Positions 36,825-45,757 of a stretch of DNA of 64,000 bases are shown piece by piece (within the stretch, counting starts at the first letter, position 1; each line of letters opens with the position of its first letter). Made by a program: the position numbers and the translations under genes. Source of the DNA: Gimesia chilikensis (GTDB lineage Bacteria; Planctomycetota; Planctomycetia; Planctomycetales; Planctomycetaceae); NCBI RefSeq assembly GCF_007744075.1, contig NZ_CP036266.1:2039655-2103654 (forward strand). Reading direction: 5' to 3'. The notes under the pieces are model-generated. The model was not told the origin of the DNA and ran no database searches. It was given only the letters and a program-made list of their open reading frames with translations.

Positions 36825-39446
36825 ATGAAGATATTTGATCTAAAACAGATTGTTTTTCTGCTGGCTTTAACGACCCTGATGAGTTCTGCAGCCCGGGCGG
36901 AAACGGTGATTGAGGTTTCTCCTGACGGGCCGATTCGATCTCTTGCCGCAGCCCGTGACGAAATCCGAAAGCTTCAGCCTCAAGAACCGGTTAAGGTAAT
37001 CGTGCAGGACGGTGTTTATCCTGTTTCAGAACCTGTTCTATTTACTCATGAAGATTCCGGTACCGAGAAAGCCCCCATCATCTATCAGGCGGCTCCGGGA
37101 TCTCATCCTGTCATTTCGGGGGGAAAGCAGATTTCCGGATTCAAAGTAGATCCGGATGGGGTCTGGTCTACGACCGTCGATTCCGGTTGGAAATTCGAGC
37201 AGCTCTGGGTCAATGGACAGCGGGCTGTGCGGGCTCGGGAACCGGATGAGTTTTTCTTTTATCTCCGGAACAGCCGGGAAAAAATGGGAAAAACAGCTGG
37301 CCCTCGACCTCAGAAAATCGCCCGGCAAACACTCTACGCCGATCCTGCAGATCTGGCTTCCCTGAAACAGGTTCCTGAAGAGGAACGAAGTGGGATTCAG
37401 GCACTCTTCTTTCATAAATGGGACAATACCCGCAAATACCTGGACGAGTATGATGCTCCATCGGGTAAACTGCATACCTCCGGTCGGCAGATGAAGCACT
37501 GGAATCCGCTCACCCGGAATACAGCCTATTACCTCGAAAATTATCGGGCTGCACTCGATACGCCGGGCGAATGGTATCTCGCTCCTGAAGGTAAGCTGTA
37601 TTACTGGCCCCGCAAAGGCGAGACTCCTGACAAGGCTGAAGCATTTGCACCTGTGGCTGAAAAACTGCTGGTTTTGCAGGGAGACCCTGCCGCCGGTCAG
37701 AATGTGGAACACCTGACTTTTCGCGGCCTCGCGTTTCGATTTACCGACTGGAAGACACCTCCTCAGGGGTTCGAACCTTCCCAGGCTGCTTCGCCGATTG
37801 AGGCTGCTGTCATGGTCGATGGCGGGCGTTCCATCGCATTTGAGGATTGTGAAATTGGACATGTCGCCACTTATGGACTTTGGTTTCGCAAGGGGTGTAG
37901 TGAGAGCAGTGTGACACATTGTGATCTGCACGATCTGGGAGCTGGGGGGATCCGGATTGGCGAAACCCGGATTGCCTCGAAGGCAGAGGAACGCACTCAA
38001 AAGATCAATGTCGACAATAATCTCATTCGGCACGGAGGTCGATTATTCCCCTGTGCGGTTGGAGTCTGGATTGGTCAGTCCGGCGATAACTCGGTCACTC
38101 ATAATGAAATTGCGGATTTCTTCTATACAGGAGTTTCAGTCGGTTGGCGGTGGGGCTACACGGACAGTCTCGCTGTTCGCAATAAAATTGAATTTAACCA
38201 CATTCACCATCTAGGCTGGGGCTGGTTGAGTGACATGGGGGGCGTTTACACTCTCGGTCCTTCACCTGGAACCACTGTGAGTAACAACGTGATTCACGAT
38301 ATTCTCTCCTGGAGTTATGGTGGTTGGGGACTTTACAACGATGAGGGCAGTACTGATATTCTGATGGAAAACAACCTGGTGTATCGTACCCGGTCCGGTG
38401 GCTATCATCAGCATTATGGTCGAGAGAATCTGATTCGGAATAATATCTTCGCCTTCTCACGTGAATACCAGGTGAAACGCAGTCGAGTCGAAGAGCATCT
38501 TTCCTTTACCTTCGAACGCAATCTCGTCATCTTTGATTCAGGAGAACTCTTTCATGGCAACTGGTCTGACAAGAATGTTAAGTTGAATCATAATCTCTAC
38601 TGGCGCACCGATGGGAAACCGATTGATTTTCAGGGAAAGACTTTTGCGGAATGGCAGGCTACCGGAAAAGATCAGGATTCCATCCTTGCCAATCCTCGTT
38701 TCATTGATCCCGCAGAGGGCAACTATCACCTGGCACAGAATTCACCGGCTTTCAAGATCGGATTTAAACCGTTTGATTACGGGCAGGCAGGGCTTTATGG
38801 AGATTCAGAGTGGGTGAATCAGGCGCGGTCACTGAAATTTCCCGAAATGAAAGATCCCCCGCCCACACCAGCGCTGGCTTTTGTGGAAGACTTTGAAGAG
38901 GGGGGGCTGCCTCCCGGAACTTCTGTCGGACAGGATGAAAAACGGGGTGGCGTCGATATCGTGGAAATCGCTGACGCACCATCTGGTCAACACGCTCTGA
39001 GGCTTAAAGACACTCCCGGACAACAGCGTCGTTATTACCCCATGATTACGGTTGCCCCCAAATATGCTGAGGGCAGAGGCCGCTGCGCTTTTGCGCTCAA
39101 GTTGGGACCAGGGGCTGTTTTTCAGCACGAGTGGCGCGATCATGCGAATCCCTATCGAATTGGTCCTACACTCTGGATCGAGCAGGGGAAACTCAGCGCG
39201 GCAAACCGTCAGACTTTGATGGAACTGCCTGTGGGGCAGTGGGTCAACGTGGAAATCGTCGCGCCGCTGGGAGATAGGGCTGGCAAGTGGGATCTGGTCG
39301 TCACGCTTCCCGGGCAGAAACCTCGTCACTTCAGGAATTTACCCTGTATTCATCCTGAATGGCGAACTCTCGACTGGATTGGCTTCATCAGCCAGGCTGA
39401 CGCTGATGCGGAGGTCTGGATTGATGACCTCCAGCTCTCGCAATGA
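36825..39446 (+). CDS. Secreted right-handed beta-helix protein with C-terminal jelly-roll domain
   Basis: About 873 residues. The signal peptide ends near 'SSAARAE'. The N-terminal part '[20 protein letters not shown]' and '[15 protein letters not shown]' is typical of the pectate-lyase-like beta-helix proteins of glycan-degrading bacteria. Parallel beta-helix repeats with Asn ladders run through about 270-620 ('[20 protein letters not shown]', '[15 protein letters not shown]'). A LamG/concanavalin-like domain lies at about 690-870 ('[12 protein letters not shown]', '[11 protein letters not shown]'). It may be a polysaccharide lyase or glycosidase acting outside the cytoplasm; the family cannot be fixed from sequence reading alone. 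ATG 36825 is preferred over GTG 36822. Confidence 0.85.
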   Translation: MKIFDLKQIVFLLALTTLMSSAARAETVIEVSPDGPIRSLAAARDEIRKLQPQEPVKVIVQDGVYPVSEPVLFTHEDSGTEKAPIIYQAAPGSHPVISGGKQISGFKVDPDGVWSTTVDSGWKFEQLWVNGQRAVRAREPDEFFFYLRNSREKMGKTAGPRPQKIARQTLYADPADLASLKQVPEEERSGIQALFFHKWDNTRKYLDEYDAPSGKLHTSGRQMKHWNPLTRNTAYYLENYRAALDTPGEWYLAPEGKLYYWPRKGETPDKAEAFAPVAEKLLVLQGDPAAGQNVEHLTFRGLAFRFTDWKTPPQGFEPSQAASPIEAAVMVDGGRSIAFEDCEIGHVATYGLWFRKGCSESSVTHCDLHDLGAGGIRIGETRIASKAEERTQKINVDNNLIRHGGRLFPCAVGVWIGQSGDNSVTHNEIADFFYTGVSVGWRWGYTDSLAVRNKIEFNHIHHLGWGWLSDMGGVYTLGPSPGTTVSNNVIHDILSWSYGGWGLYNDEGSTDILMENNLVYRTRSGGYHQHYGRENLIRNNIFAFSREYQVKRSRVEEHLSFTFERNLVIFDSGELFHGNWSDKNVKLNHNLYWRTDGKPIDFQGKTFAEWQATGKDQDSILANPRFIDPAEGNYHLAQNSPAFKIGFKPFDYGQAGLYGDSEWVNQARSLKFPEMKDPPPTPALAFVEDFEEGGLPPGTSVGQDEKRGGVDIVEIADAPSGQHALRLKDTPGQQRRYYPMITVAPKYAEGRGRCAFALKLGPGAVFQHEWRDHANPYRIGPTLWIEQGKLSAANRQTLMELPVGQWVNVEIVAPLGDRAGKWDLVVTLPGQKPRHFRNLPCIHPEWRTLDWIGFISQADADAEVWIDDLQLSQ

Positions 39447-39505
39447 TCTTCCTTTGCTGGGTTCTGTGATTCATGGAACTGGAGTGATCAGACTTGCTAT
39501 GAAAA

Positions 39506-39543
39506 AAAGCTCTCGTGTTTCCAATGGGACTCACGAGAGCTTT
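39506..39543 (-). terminator. Bidirectional terminator between beta-helix gene and azoR
   Basis: AAAGCTCTCGTG (39506-39517) pairs perfectly over 12 bp with CACGAGAGCTTT (39532-39543). Read on the minus strand, the stem is followed by seven consecutive T residues, so it is an efficient intrinsic terminator for the azoR gene. It may also stop the plus-strand transcript. Confidence 0.85.
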
Positions 39544-39612
39544 CGCAGTTTTTATGGTCGTTCCGAATCCGCCAGCAGCTTCTTGAGTCCGGCATTTTCT
39601 TTTCAAGCTCTT

Positions 39613-40362
39613 TCAGATGTTTCGCCTGGTACATCCGCTAACCACCTTATTTCCGACGCCACTCGTAGTACGCCTGCTGGTGGATTCCCGGTTTTTCACA
39701 TCAGGGGAATCGTCACCCCTTTGCGGTTGAATATCGGTCGCAAGCCTCTGAAGTTCTTTGCGAGCAGAGTCTAAGGAGTCGACCAAAGCCGCACCACCAT
39801 GTTCGTCATTTTCGGCGGCGACAATCTCTAAATCGTTCACGCCGATGAAGCGAAACACAGTCCGTAAATGTGGATCAAGATGGTTGTTTTTCTCGTTTCG
39901 ACCGCCGGGTCCATACCCACCATCACCACGGGAGATCACCGCTATCATCCGTTTACCGTGAACGAGCGGTGTATACGGTGATTCTGTGTTATCGGGATTA
40001 AATAAGAACGTTCGACCTATACGCACAATCTGATCTATGTAAGCTTTGAATCCGCTTGGCATTCCGAAATTGTAAAATGGAATCCCGGCAACAATCACAT
40101 CCGCCAGTAATAGCTCGTCTATCAGTTCGTTGCTCAATCGCAAGGCATCCTGCATTGCTTGACTGCGTTCATTCGGTGGCGTGAATGCAGCTGCGATCCA
40201 CTCTTCCGTCACGTGTGGCAATGGGCTTTGTCCAATGTCACGATACGTCACGGTGCTGTTGGGGTGCTTGACCTGCCATCTTTGCACAAAGTCGGCTGTG
40301 AGACCACGTGTGTGAGAACGGTCGCTGCGGGGGCTTGAATCAATGTGGAGCAGGTGAGGCAT
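39613..40362 (-). CDS. azoR: FMN-dependent NADH-azoreductase / quinone reductase
   Basis: A 249-residue flavodoxin-fold protein. ATG 40362 follows AAGGATAA; an upstream in-frame ATG at 40383 is less likely. Family motifs are 'LLHIDSSPRSDRSHTRGL' (FMN phosphate binding), 'VIVAGIPFYNFGMPSGFKAY' and 'IAVISRGDGGYGPGG'. The enzymes reduce azo compounds and quinones with NAD(P)H by two-electron transfer and protect against quinone stress. The last 40 or so residues ('PQRGDDSPDVKNRESTSRRT') extend past the usual end near 210 and are low-complexity, perhaps a readthrough after a frameshift. It is divergent from the HxlR regulator at 40498, its probable controller. Confidence 0.9.
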   Translation of the reverse strand: MPHLLHIDSSPRSDRSHTRGLTADFVQRWQVKHPNSTVTYRDIGQSPLPHVTEEWIAAAFTPPNERSQAMQDALRLSNELIDELLLADVIVAGIPFYNFGMPSGFKAYIDQIVRIGRTFLFNPDNTESPYTPLVHGKRMIAVISRGDGGYGPGGRNEKNNHLDPHLRTVFRFIGVNDLEIVAAENDEHGGAALVDSLDSARKELQRLATDIQPQRGDDSPDVKNRESTSRRTTSGVGNKVVSGCTRRNI

Positions 40363-40404
40363 TTCAGTTATCCTTTTCAACAAAAAGTTTTGGCATCTGA
40401 ATTA

Positions 40405-40418
40405 CAGCAACTATGCTG
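40405..40418. promoter_or_regulatory. Candidate HxlR operator and promoter between azoR and hxlR
   Basis: CAGCA ACTA TGCTG is a perfect 5-bp inverted repeat with a 4-bp spacer in the 135-bp divergent gap. It directly abuts TATAAT (40420-40425), a candidate -10 for the regulator. On the minus strand TGCTGTAAT, an extended -10-like element for azoR, overlaps it. Wider arms TGGCA/TGCCA (40391-40395, 40426-40430) surround the site. Confidence 0.5.
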
Positions 40419-40497
40419 GTATAATTGCCATTCACGAGGCAGGTTCAACCGGGCACAAATTTGTGGGGTACTTTCTTTTAAGTAGGGTGCGGGAAAG

Positions 40498-40806
40498 ATG
40501 AGTGAGATTGATGTAACCGAAGTCTTCGAAAAATGCCTGGGTTGTCGCTACATGGTGACACTGCTCCAACGCATTGAGCAGGGAATCCAACGACCGGGGC
40601 AATTGGAGAGGTCAGTCGATGGGATGACTGCGAAAGTTCTTTCGGAACGCCTAAAGCGACTCGTCGAATACGGCGTCGTAGAAAAAACGAGTTACCCCGA
40701 AATTCCTCCACGAGTCGAATACAATTTGACTGCATTTGGTCTACGTTTGCTGGAGATCATCGACGAGGTTGACATACTTCACCAGGAAGCTCGGTTGAAG
40801 AAATGA
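40498..40806 (+). CDS. HxlR family (DUF24) winged-helix regulator
   Basis: A 102-residue protein with the HxlR layout: 'GCRYMVTLLQRIEQGIQRPG', then the recognition-helix block 'GMTAKVLSERLKRLVEYGVV' and the wing 'PPRVEYNLTAFGLRLLEII'. Two cysteines near the N-terminus (Cys13, Cys16) resemble the redox-sensing Cys of the YodB/CatR/HypR subgroup, whose known members control azoreductase and quinone-detoxification genes. Its divergence from an azoreductase gene supports the same role here, with de-repression by quinones or diamide-type stress (inference). Confidence 0.88.
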   Translation: MSEIDVTEVFEKCLGCRYMVTLLQRIEQGIQRPGQLERSVDGMTAKVLSERLKRLVEYGVVEKTSYPEIPPRVEYNLTAFGLRLLEIIDEVDILHQEARLKK

Positions 40807-40986
40807 CAAACCGCACGTCGGTTCCCGCCTTCCAACTCCAGCATCAGATGGTCGTATAAAAAGAAAAAGACAATATCAGCTTGAAGTGGAGAGCGCGGGA
40901 AAGTTAGAGTGATGAAATAAATAGCCCTGAAGCAATTTCAGACTCAATTCCAAAAGTCAATGTAATCTCGAAGTAGAGAGACACGC

Positions 40987-42258
40987 ATGAAAGTTTTCCA
41001 GAATCTGATCTCATCATCCATCATCATGTTTCTGCTGATGCAAACCGCCAGCGCAGCAGGTCCGGGAACGCTTTCGCTAAAGCAGAAGCAAATGCTTAAA
41101 GCAACGTCACCGTTATTTAAAGCCATCTATCAGAATCATTCTGGTCAGGCAATGATTAAACTGAATGGCGTTTCACCTGATAACGGTATCACATGGGAGC
41201 CTGTGAAGCCCACTCCCGATTTTGACAAAGACCTTCCCTACGGCTACCGACGCAGCCATTACGGCCTCTGGCGAGATCCGGTCAACGGCAACATCCTGTC
41301 GCTTTTTAACTGTATGGACACACCAGATAAAGACCCCAAGGCACATGAGCCGCGCTGGCAATGGCACTGGTATTACCTTCGTTACCGGGTCTCGACTGAT
41401 GGGGGACGCAGCTACCTGTACGACAAACCCATCGTCCAAAAAGGAAAAGAGTATTCCCCCGAGCACCCGGTCGACGGCGTACATATCAGTAAAAATTGCT
41501 TCTTTCTCGGCGATCTCGGCTGTGATCCAATTCGCACCCGCGAGGGGACGATCCTGGTGCCGATGCAAATGCCCCCTCTGGCAGATGACGGTCAGAGTCT
41601 TCACAATCCCGGCGGTGGCTGGTACTGGCTTCAAACCAGAATTCTCATCGGACGCTGGACGGAAAACAATGACATCGAATGGGAGTCGTCAGAACCGATC
41701 GAGGGTAATGGACAACGCACCGTCCGCGGGTTGTATGAACCGACCCTGGCTCAAATGCCGGATGGTAATCTCATCTGCATTATGCGTGGCAGTAACGGCG
41801 GCAAGAGTGATCCCTCGAACAAACTTCCCAGCCGGAAGTGGATCAGCGTCTCTAAAGACGGTGGCCACAAGTGGAGCAAGCCAGAACCCTGGACCTATTC
41901 TGATGGAGAACTTTTCTTTTCTCCCTCTTCGATGTCAGAACTGATCACTCACTCCAACGGTCGTACCTACTGGATTGGAAACATCAGTGAGAAAAACTGC
42001 CAGGCCAACCATCCCCGCTGGCCCCTGGTCATTGGAGAGGTCGATCCGAAAACTTATGGAATTATACGCGATAATCTGGTTGTGATTGACACGAAACAAC
42101 CTGATGAAGAGGACGTGAACCTGTCGCACTGGCACTCTATTGAAGACCGCCAGACTGGCAACATCGTTATCACGACGTCCCGGGCGAGTAAGGGTTACAA
42201 GAGCCGCACTCCGGTCATTTATACGATTGGTGTGGAAGGGGCCCGTCTGCAGGAATAA
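40987..42258 (+). CDS. Sialidase/neuraminidase-like BNR-repeat protein
   Basis: A 423-residue exported protein with a signal peptide ending near 'QTASAA'. Asp-box (BNR) repeats are visible as 'VSTDGGRSYLYD' and 'VSKDGGHKWSKPEPW', plus 'GVSPDNGITWEPV' near the N-terminus. These are typical of six-bladed beta-propeller exo-sialidases and related proteins common in planctomycetes. 'QTRILIGRWTENNDIEWE' and 'RGLYEPTLAQMPDGNLICIM' fit the propeller core and catalytic-Glu region. Whether it cleaves sialic acid is unproven, since the fold is reused. It stands alone and converges with the lipoprotein gene downstream. Confidence 0.82.
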   Translation: MKVFQNLISSSIIMFLLMQTASAAGPGTLSLKQKQMLKATSPLFKAIYQNHSGQAMIKLNGVSPDNGITWEPVKPTPDFDKDLPYGYRRSHYGLWRDPVNGNILSLFNCMDTPDKDPKAHEPRWQWHWYYLRYRVSTDGGRSYLYDKPIVQKGKEYSPEHPVDGVHISKNCFFLGDLGCDPIRTREGTILVPMQMPPLADDGQSLHNPGGGWYWLQTRILIGRWTENNDIEWESSEPIEGNGQRTVRGLYEPTLAQMPDGNLICIMRGSNGGKSDPSNKLPSRKWISVSKDGGHKWSKPEPWTYSDGELFFSPSSMSELITHSNGRTYWIGNISEKNCQANHPRWPLVIGEVDPKTYGIIRDNLVVIDTKQPDEEDVNLSHWHSIEDRQTGNIVITTSRASKGYKSRTPVIYTIGVEGARLQE

Positions 42259-42272
42259 CCACCATTACAGTT

Positions 42273-42947
42273 CTAATCCGTCTTGCTGCTGCTCTCGTTG
42301 GTGATATACGGTGGTCCGTAACCCCATTTTGAGACAATCTGCTTTACATTTCCTTCAGACAGAGAGAACCCCCCGGAGGTTGTACTCTTCTTCAAATGCT
42401 CCTTGATGGTGTCGTTAGTTTTACGGACATAGGCAATACTACTCCTATCAATGCTATAAACACCGCTCATGTCATCGAGATCGTCTGCACCGGTCAGCCT
42501 GAAAGAGGATTTGGCCGAATAATCTTTGTTTTCTGTAGATAAGATTGAGTAGTAGAAATCAGAATGCGGAACAGCAGGAAGCGGTTCAGTTAAACAGAAA
42601 TGATATCTTTTATCGTTCATGATGTTATTTACATCTGACAAAGATTGAACAGACAGCGCTCCCGTTACATAGTTACGATCTTCTTTGAGCAAAAACGTTC
42701 CGTTATCCCAGACTGCCAAGGTAATTTCGGGCCGAAACAGATCGTCAGGATATGGTGCAAATCGAGTTTGAAAAACGGCGATCATGGGCTTATTGAATAA
42801 ATAAGCTGGAAGATCAGACTCATCTGATAACTGTGGTAGTTCCTCAGACGGAGGGGAAACGCTGTTCGAAATTCCGCGGTGACAACTGGAAAGACAAGTA
42901 CACAATAATAAGATTGAGACAGGTATTAAGATGTTACGGGCATCCAT
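42273..42947 (-). CDS. Hypothetical lipoprotein
   Basis: About 224 residues. The start at 42947 is chosen because AGGAGGTG lies directly upstream; the ATG at 42962 would contain that Shine-Dalgarno site within the gene. A lipoprotein signal (ILIPVSILLLCTCLSSC) ends at a lipobox Cys near residue 21. The mature part has no recognised family; 'EITLAVWDNGTFLLKEDRNY' suggests a beta-rich domain. Only 14 bp separate it from the convergent sialidase-like gene. Function unknown. Confidence 0.75.
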   Translation of the reverse strand: MDARNILIPVSILLLCTCLSSCHRGISNSVSPPSEELPQLSDESDLPAYLFNKPMIAVFQTRFAPYPDDLFRPEITLAVWDNGTFLLKEDRNYVTGALSVQSLSDVNNIMNDKRYHFCLTEPLPAVPHSDFYYSILSTENKDYSAKSSFRLTGADDLDDMSGVYSIDRSSIAYVRKTNDTIKEHLKKSTTSGGFSLSEGNVKQIVSKWGYGPPYITNESSSKTD

Positions 42948-42967
42948 TCCGCACCTCCTCAAAAGAG

Positions 42968-43020
42968 CCAGAATCCTGACTAGTATATCATCAAGTTCTG
43001 GTTCCGGTTAAGAGGGCAAA
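42968..43020 (+). repeat. Degenerate direct repeat, copy 1
   Basis: A segment of about 52 bp resembling 45509-45560. Shared blocks are AGAATnCTGAnTAGTA and TCTGGTTnCGGTTAAnnGGGCA, separated by a slightly different spacing. Both copies lie upstream of a gene. Origin unknown; it may be a mobile-element remnant. Confidence 0.4.
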
Positions 43021-43105
43021 GTCAGGTGCGATTGCCTCAACGTATTGCCGGCAAACGACTGAAGAAGATTCCGAAAGCGATGATGACCTGTTGAGCGGCC
43101 TGTGA

Positions 43106-43387
43106 CAACGATTTCTGTATTCCCGGGAAAAGCCTCAATACAGGAAATACGGGTTTAAGTGGGATCCTGAGGGATCAAGCGGTACTGAAAAGTACACCCG
43201 AAGGGTGTCTCAACCGCTCGATGAAAATAGGGGTGAAATCCCAGTCGGCACACTGGGGGACCTGGTCGGGATCCCGTTGACAGATGAACTGGTTGAATTG
43301 CTTCTGCTTTGGAAAAAACTGAGTGATAAGCAAAGAGAATCACTACTGACTGGACTTAGAGAGGAGATTCGAGATGTCCTTCGGTAG
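43106..43387 (+). pseudogene. Possible gene remnant encoding a helical C-terminus
   Basis: An open frame from 43106 to the stop at 43387 with protein-like composition ('GDLVGIPLTDELVELLLLWK', then 'KLSDKQRESLLTGLREEIRD'). The only in-frame start is GTG 43205, which has an AAGGG just before it, too close to be ideal. It may be a 60-residue protein or the tail of a degraded gene whose 5' part is lost. No family was recognised. Confidence 0.35.
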
Positions 43388-43416
43388 AGGGGGCATCGTC
43401 ACGCATGGATGTGCAA

Positions 43417-43911
43417 TCACTGCAGGAAAAGCAGGATTATGAGTATCAACGTAGTGATAACAGCGAAGACTGTCCGGATCGCATTCCAATACTTCCATCG
43501 AGCTTCAAACTCATCGCGAGCAACCCTAAAGGCATCTGCATCCATCTTCTCGATACTCAGAGATTGCAGTTTATTGTTAAGCGGAATATTGATCCTCAGT
43601 GTTGGCAACTGCACAGACAGAAGATACAGAGACGTGGCGATGAACAGCAATACCTGTTGGACACGAGGTAATTCTAAAATGGCCAGAATCGTAGATATAA
43701 TCAACATAATGATCGAACCAATCCAGACCAACATAAAGATCGGTTGATTTTTCTGGATCACACGATCCATCGCACGGAAGGCACGTATGAAATCCTGGTC
43801 ACTCAGACTGCTGATGCCCGGCATGATGACAACGGCAAATGCGAACAGAAAGCCAGCAACTAATGAGCACAGTAATGTAGTTGTGATCAAAGCCAGATGA
43901 AAGATTTCCAT
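43417..43911 (-). CDS. DUF1772 family membrane protein
   Basis: A 164-residue protein with four predicted membrane segments (about 5-28, 60-80, 86-104, 145-163). The pattern 'LLCSLVAGFLFAFAVVIMPG' followed by a soluble loop with 'FIRAFRAMDRVIQKNQPIFM' and the late 'FRVARDEFEARWKYWNAIRT' is characteristic of DUF1772 (anthrone oxygenase-like) proteins. Function in bacteria is mostly unknown. It stands alone on the minus strand. Confidence 0.8.
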   Translation of the reverse strand: MEIFHLALITTTLLCSLVAGFLFAFAVVIMPGISSLSDQDFIRAFRAMDRVIQKNQPIFMLVWIGSIIMLIISTILAILELPRVQQVLLFIATSLYLLSVQLPTLRINIPLNNKLQSLSIEKMDADAFRVARDEFEARWKYWNAIRTVFAVITTLILIILLFLQ

Positions 43912-44035
43912 TTTTATTTCAGGCGAATTGTAAGTTAATAGACTAATTGTAATGTTTGACGGATTTAGTATCTTTCGATTCGATGCAGTATGAATCTGAC
44001 TCTCAAAATGGATGAACTATTATCATCTTCCATAC

Positions 44036-44434
44036 TCACTCTGGAAAGTGGCGGTCCTGATGGTTCAGTGCAGCATGGATCGTCTCAAATAGAACTTGTG
44101 CGGGATAAGGTTTTTCAAGAATCGCAAATGCACCTGACTTTTTCGCAGTCATCTGGGCACTGTGGTTCATAGAGCCGGAGGCGACAATGAAGGGGACTCT
44201 GTAACCCAGAGCCTGTGTTTTTCTCAGTAAATCAATTCCGTTCCAGTTGCCTTTCAGCTCATAATCAGAGACCACACAACCTGATATGCCAGGGGCTGTT
44301 TCTGTCAGAAAGGCCTCTGCTGAGTTGAATAACGCGGTTTTCAATCCCTGCGTCTCCAGTAGAGTAACCGTGGATTGGGCTACGTCCGTATCATCATCAA
44401 TGATGTAGACTTTATTCTCTCGCGTCAAATTCAT
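44036..44434 (-). CDS. Stand-alone response regulator receiver protein
   Basis: 132 residues, a single receiver domain. Acidic pocket Asp13-15 (IIDDD), phospho-acceptor Asp57 in 'CVVSDYELKG' and Lys108 in LEKPYP are all present. There is no output domain, so it would signal by protein contact or serve in a phosphorelay. It resembles FixJ/NarL-type receivers. It lies 166 bp downstream of a heme oxygenase gene in the same direction; no histidine kinase is present in the window. Confidence 0.88.
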   Translation of the reverse strand: MNLTRENKVYIIDDDTDVAQSTVTLLETQGLKTALFNSAEAFLTETAPGISGCVVSDYELKGNWNGIDLLRKTQALGYRVPFIVASGSMNHSAQMTAKKSGAFAILEKPYPAQVLFETIHAALNHQDRHFPE

Positions 44435-44600
44435 AAGTCATCAATTGATTCCAGCCAAGGATTGTCTCTTTATTTCCTGCTGAATGTTATTATAGAGTGG
44501 ATGGGATACCACCGAGCGTGTAGTGGCACAGCCAAGTTAGGGAAGAGTCAAAACAGAATTGTGTATTTCATAAGAAAATAGGATCATCTTAAAGATCACT

Positions 44601-45206
44601 TTAAGCTGGTTTTGTCTGGTAAAGCTCAATCATTCCTTCAAAAGTATTTACTGCAGCATGCTTAATGTTTTCAAACTGCTGAGGTAGCCCGACAATATGA
44701 TTCATGCTTTCCTTGAAGCGATACCAGTCTTTGTACCATGGCTCCGGGGTGCAAAGAAAATAACTGGCCCCTGTTGCGTCCTGGAGGGACAGTGCATTCA
44801 TCAGGGGCTCGGTTAAATATACTGAGCCCAGACGCGATCCTTCCAGAACATACAATACGCCAATCAGCGTAAAGTTATTTTGCTGATACATGGTTGAAGT
44901 ATTCTGAAGTAGCTTTTGGGTTGTTTCATGGATAGCAGGCATGTCACCATTCACGAGCAGCTCAAGATCAGCCTTGATCGTTTGCAGGCGAGAATATTTT
45001 TTAAGGTCGAAGAATCCAGCGAGATTACTGTCTGTCTGCCAAGTCGGCTCCAGAAAATTATGAAGATAGTAGAGCTGTGTCAGAATCCAGGAATACTCCG
45101 GCTTCGAAATGATTCCATGCATCATACGAAATGCAAGATAAGTCGACTCGATCTGTTGGTGCAATTCATGAACCGCTTCCCGTATCTCTGTTGCGAAATC
45201 TTGCAT
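44601..45206 (-). CDS. Biliverdin-producing heme oxygenase
   Basis: A 201-residue all-helical protein. 'EAVHELHQQIEST' contains the likely proximal heme ligand His16, and 'GVLYVLEGSRLGSVYLTEPL' matches the family's distal-helix block (YVLEGS). Heme oxygenases open heme to biliverdin, CO and iron. Bacterial BphO-type members usually supply biliverdin to phytochromes. No phytochrome is visible here, but the neighbouring lone receiver (44036-44434) could belong to such a pathway. Iron recovery is the alternative role. Confidence 0.82.
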   Translation of the reverse strand: MQDFATEIREAVHELHQQIESTYLAFRMMHGIISKPEYSWILTQLYYLHNFLEPTWQTDSNLAGFFDLKKYSRLQTIKADLELLVNGDMPAIHETTQKLLQNTSTMYQQNNFTLIGVLYVLEGSRLGSVYLTEPLMNALSLQDATGASYFLCTPEPWYKDWYRFKESMNHIVGLPQQFENIKHAAVNTFEGMIELYQTKPA

Positions 45207-45508
45207 TACGAAGAACTTCTATAGAGCTTAGACAGCTTGCGTGGATGAAACACTGAAACACCACAAATCACAGACAGGCATACTGAAGGGATTTGATAAT
45301 TTAATTTCTTGGGTGATTTCATTCCCGTCGGAATTACTCTCAATGGTAGTTGTAGGCAACCAACTATTATTTACTAATTGAAGTTCAAGTATTTCACAGA
45401 TTTCTCATAAGAATAGACCCGTGTATTTTTGTGAATCATCTGAAACTATGTTCGACGATGAGATGTCTAAACTGATCAATCAATCGAATGGTCGTATCTA
45501 CTATTAGT

Positions 45509-45560
45509 CTAGAATTCTGAATAGTAAAACAATCTCTGGTTACGGTTAACGGGGCAGATC
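45509..45560 (+). repeat. Degenerate direct repeat, copy 2
   Basis: It matches 42968-43020 in two blocks, AGAATnCTGAnTAGTA and TCTGGTTnCGGTTAAnnGGGCA, in the same orientation, 2.5 kb away. Confidence 0.4.
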
Positions 45561-45684
45561 AATCTGCACTGATGACGAGAAAGAAAATCGTCGATTTGAA
45601 CCAGTCAAGTATAGTAGTGGAGTCAGATTAAAAGCGGATTCTTGGACTATTGCTCTTAAAATGACTAGATAATATCTCGCTCGA

Positions 45685-45695
45685 ACCCACCTTTG
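45685..45695 (+). repeat. ACCCACCTTTG element, copy 1
   Basis: An exact 11-mer located 63 bp before the GTG start of the phosphatase gene. Identical copies occur at 46455 and 48386, all on the plus strand and all upstream of genes. Confidence 0.45.
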
Positions 45696-45757
45696 CATAA
45701 AACTATTTGCTATTATACCTTCGCTGGAAGCGGGCACTGATTACAGAAAGGGATTTT

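Larger units (their letters stand above)
45207..45757. other. AT-rich intergenic region
   Basis: 551 bp between the heme oxygenase gene (minus) and the phosphatase gene (plus). It contains copy 2 of the degenerate direct repeat and one ACCCACCTTTG element (separate entries). It should hold promoters for both flanking genes. No coding frame is supported. Confidence 0.45.

Noticed and set aside
37038..38033. Minus-strand open frame of 331 codons
   Set aside because: It is antisense to the beta-helix gene; no ribosome-binding site or family pattern.
39379..39774. Plus-strand frame of 131 codons
   Set aside because: It spans the terminator hairpin and lies antisense to the azoreductase C-terminus.
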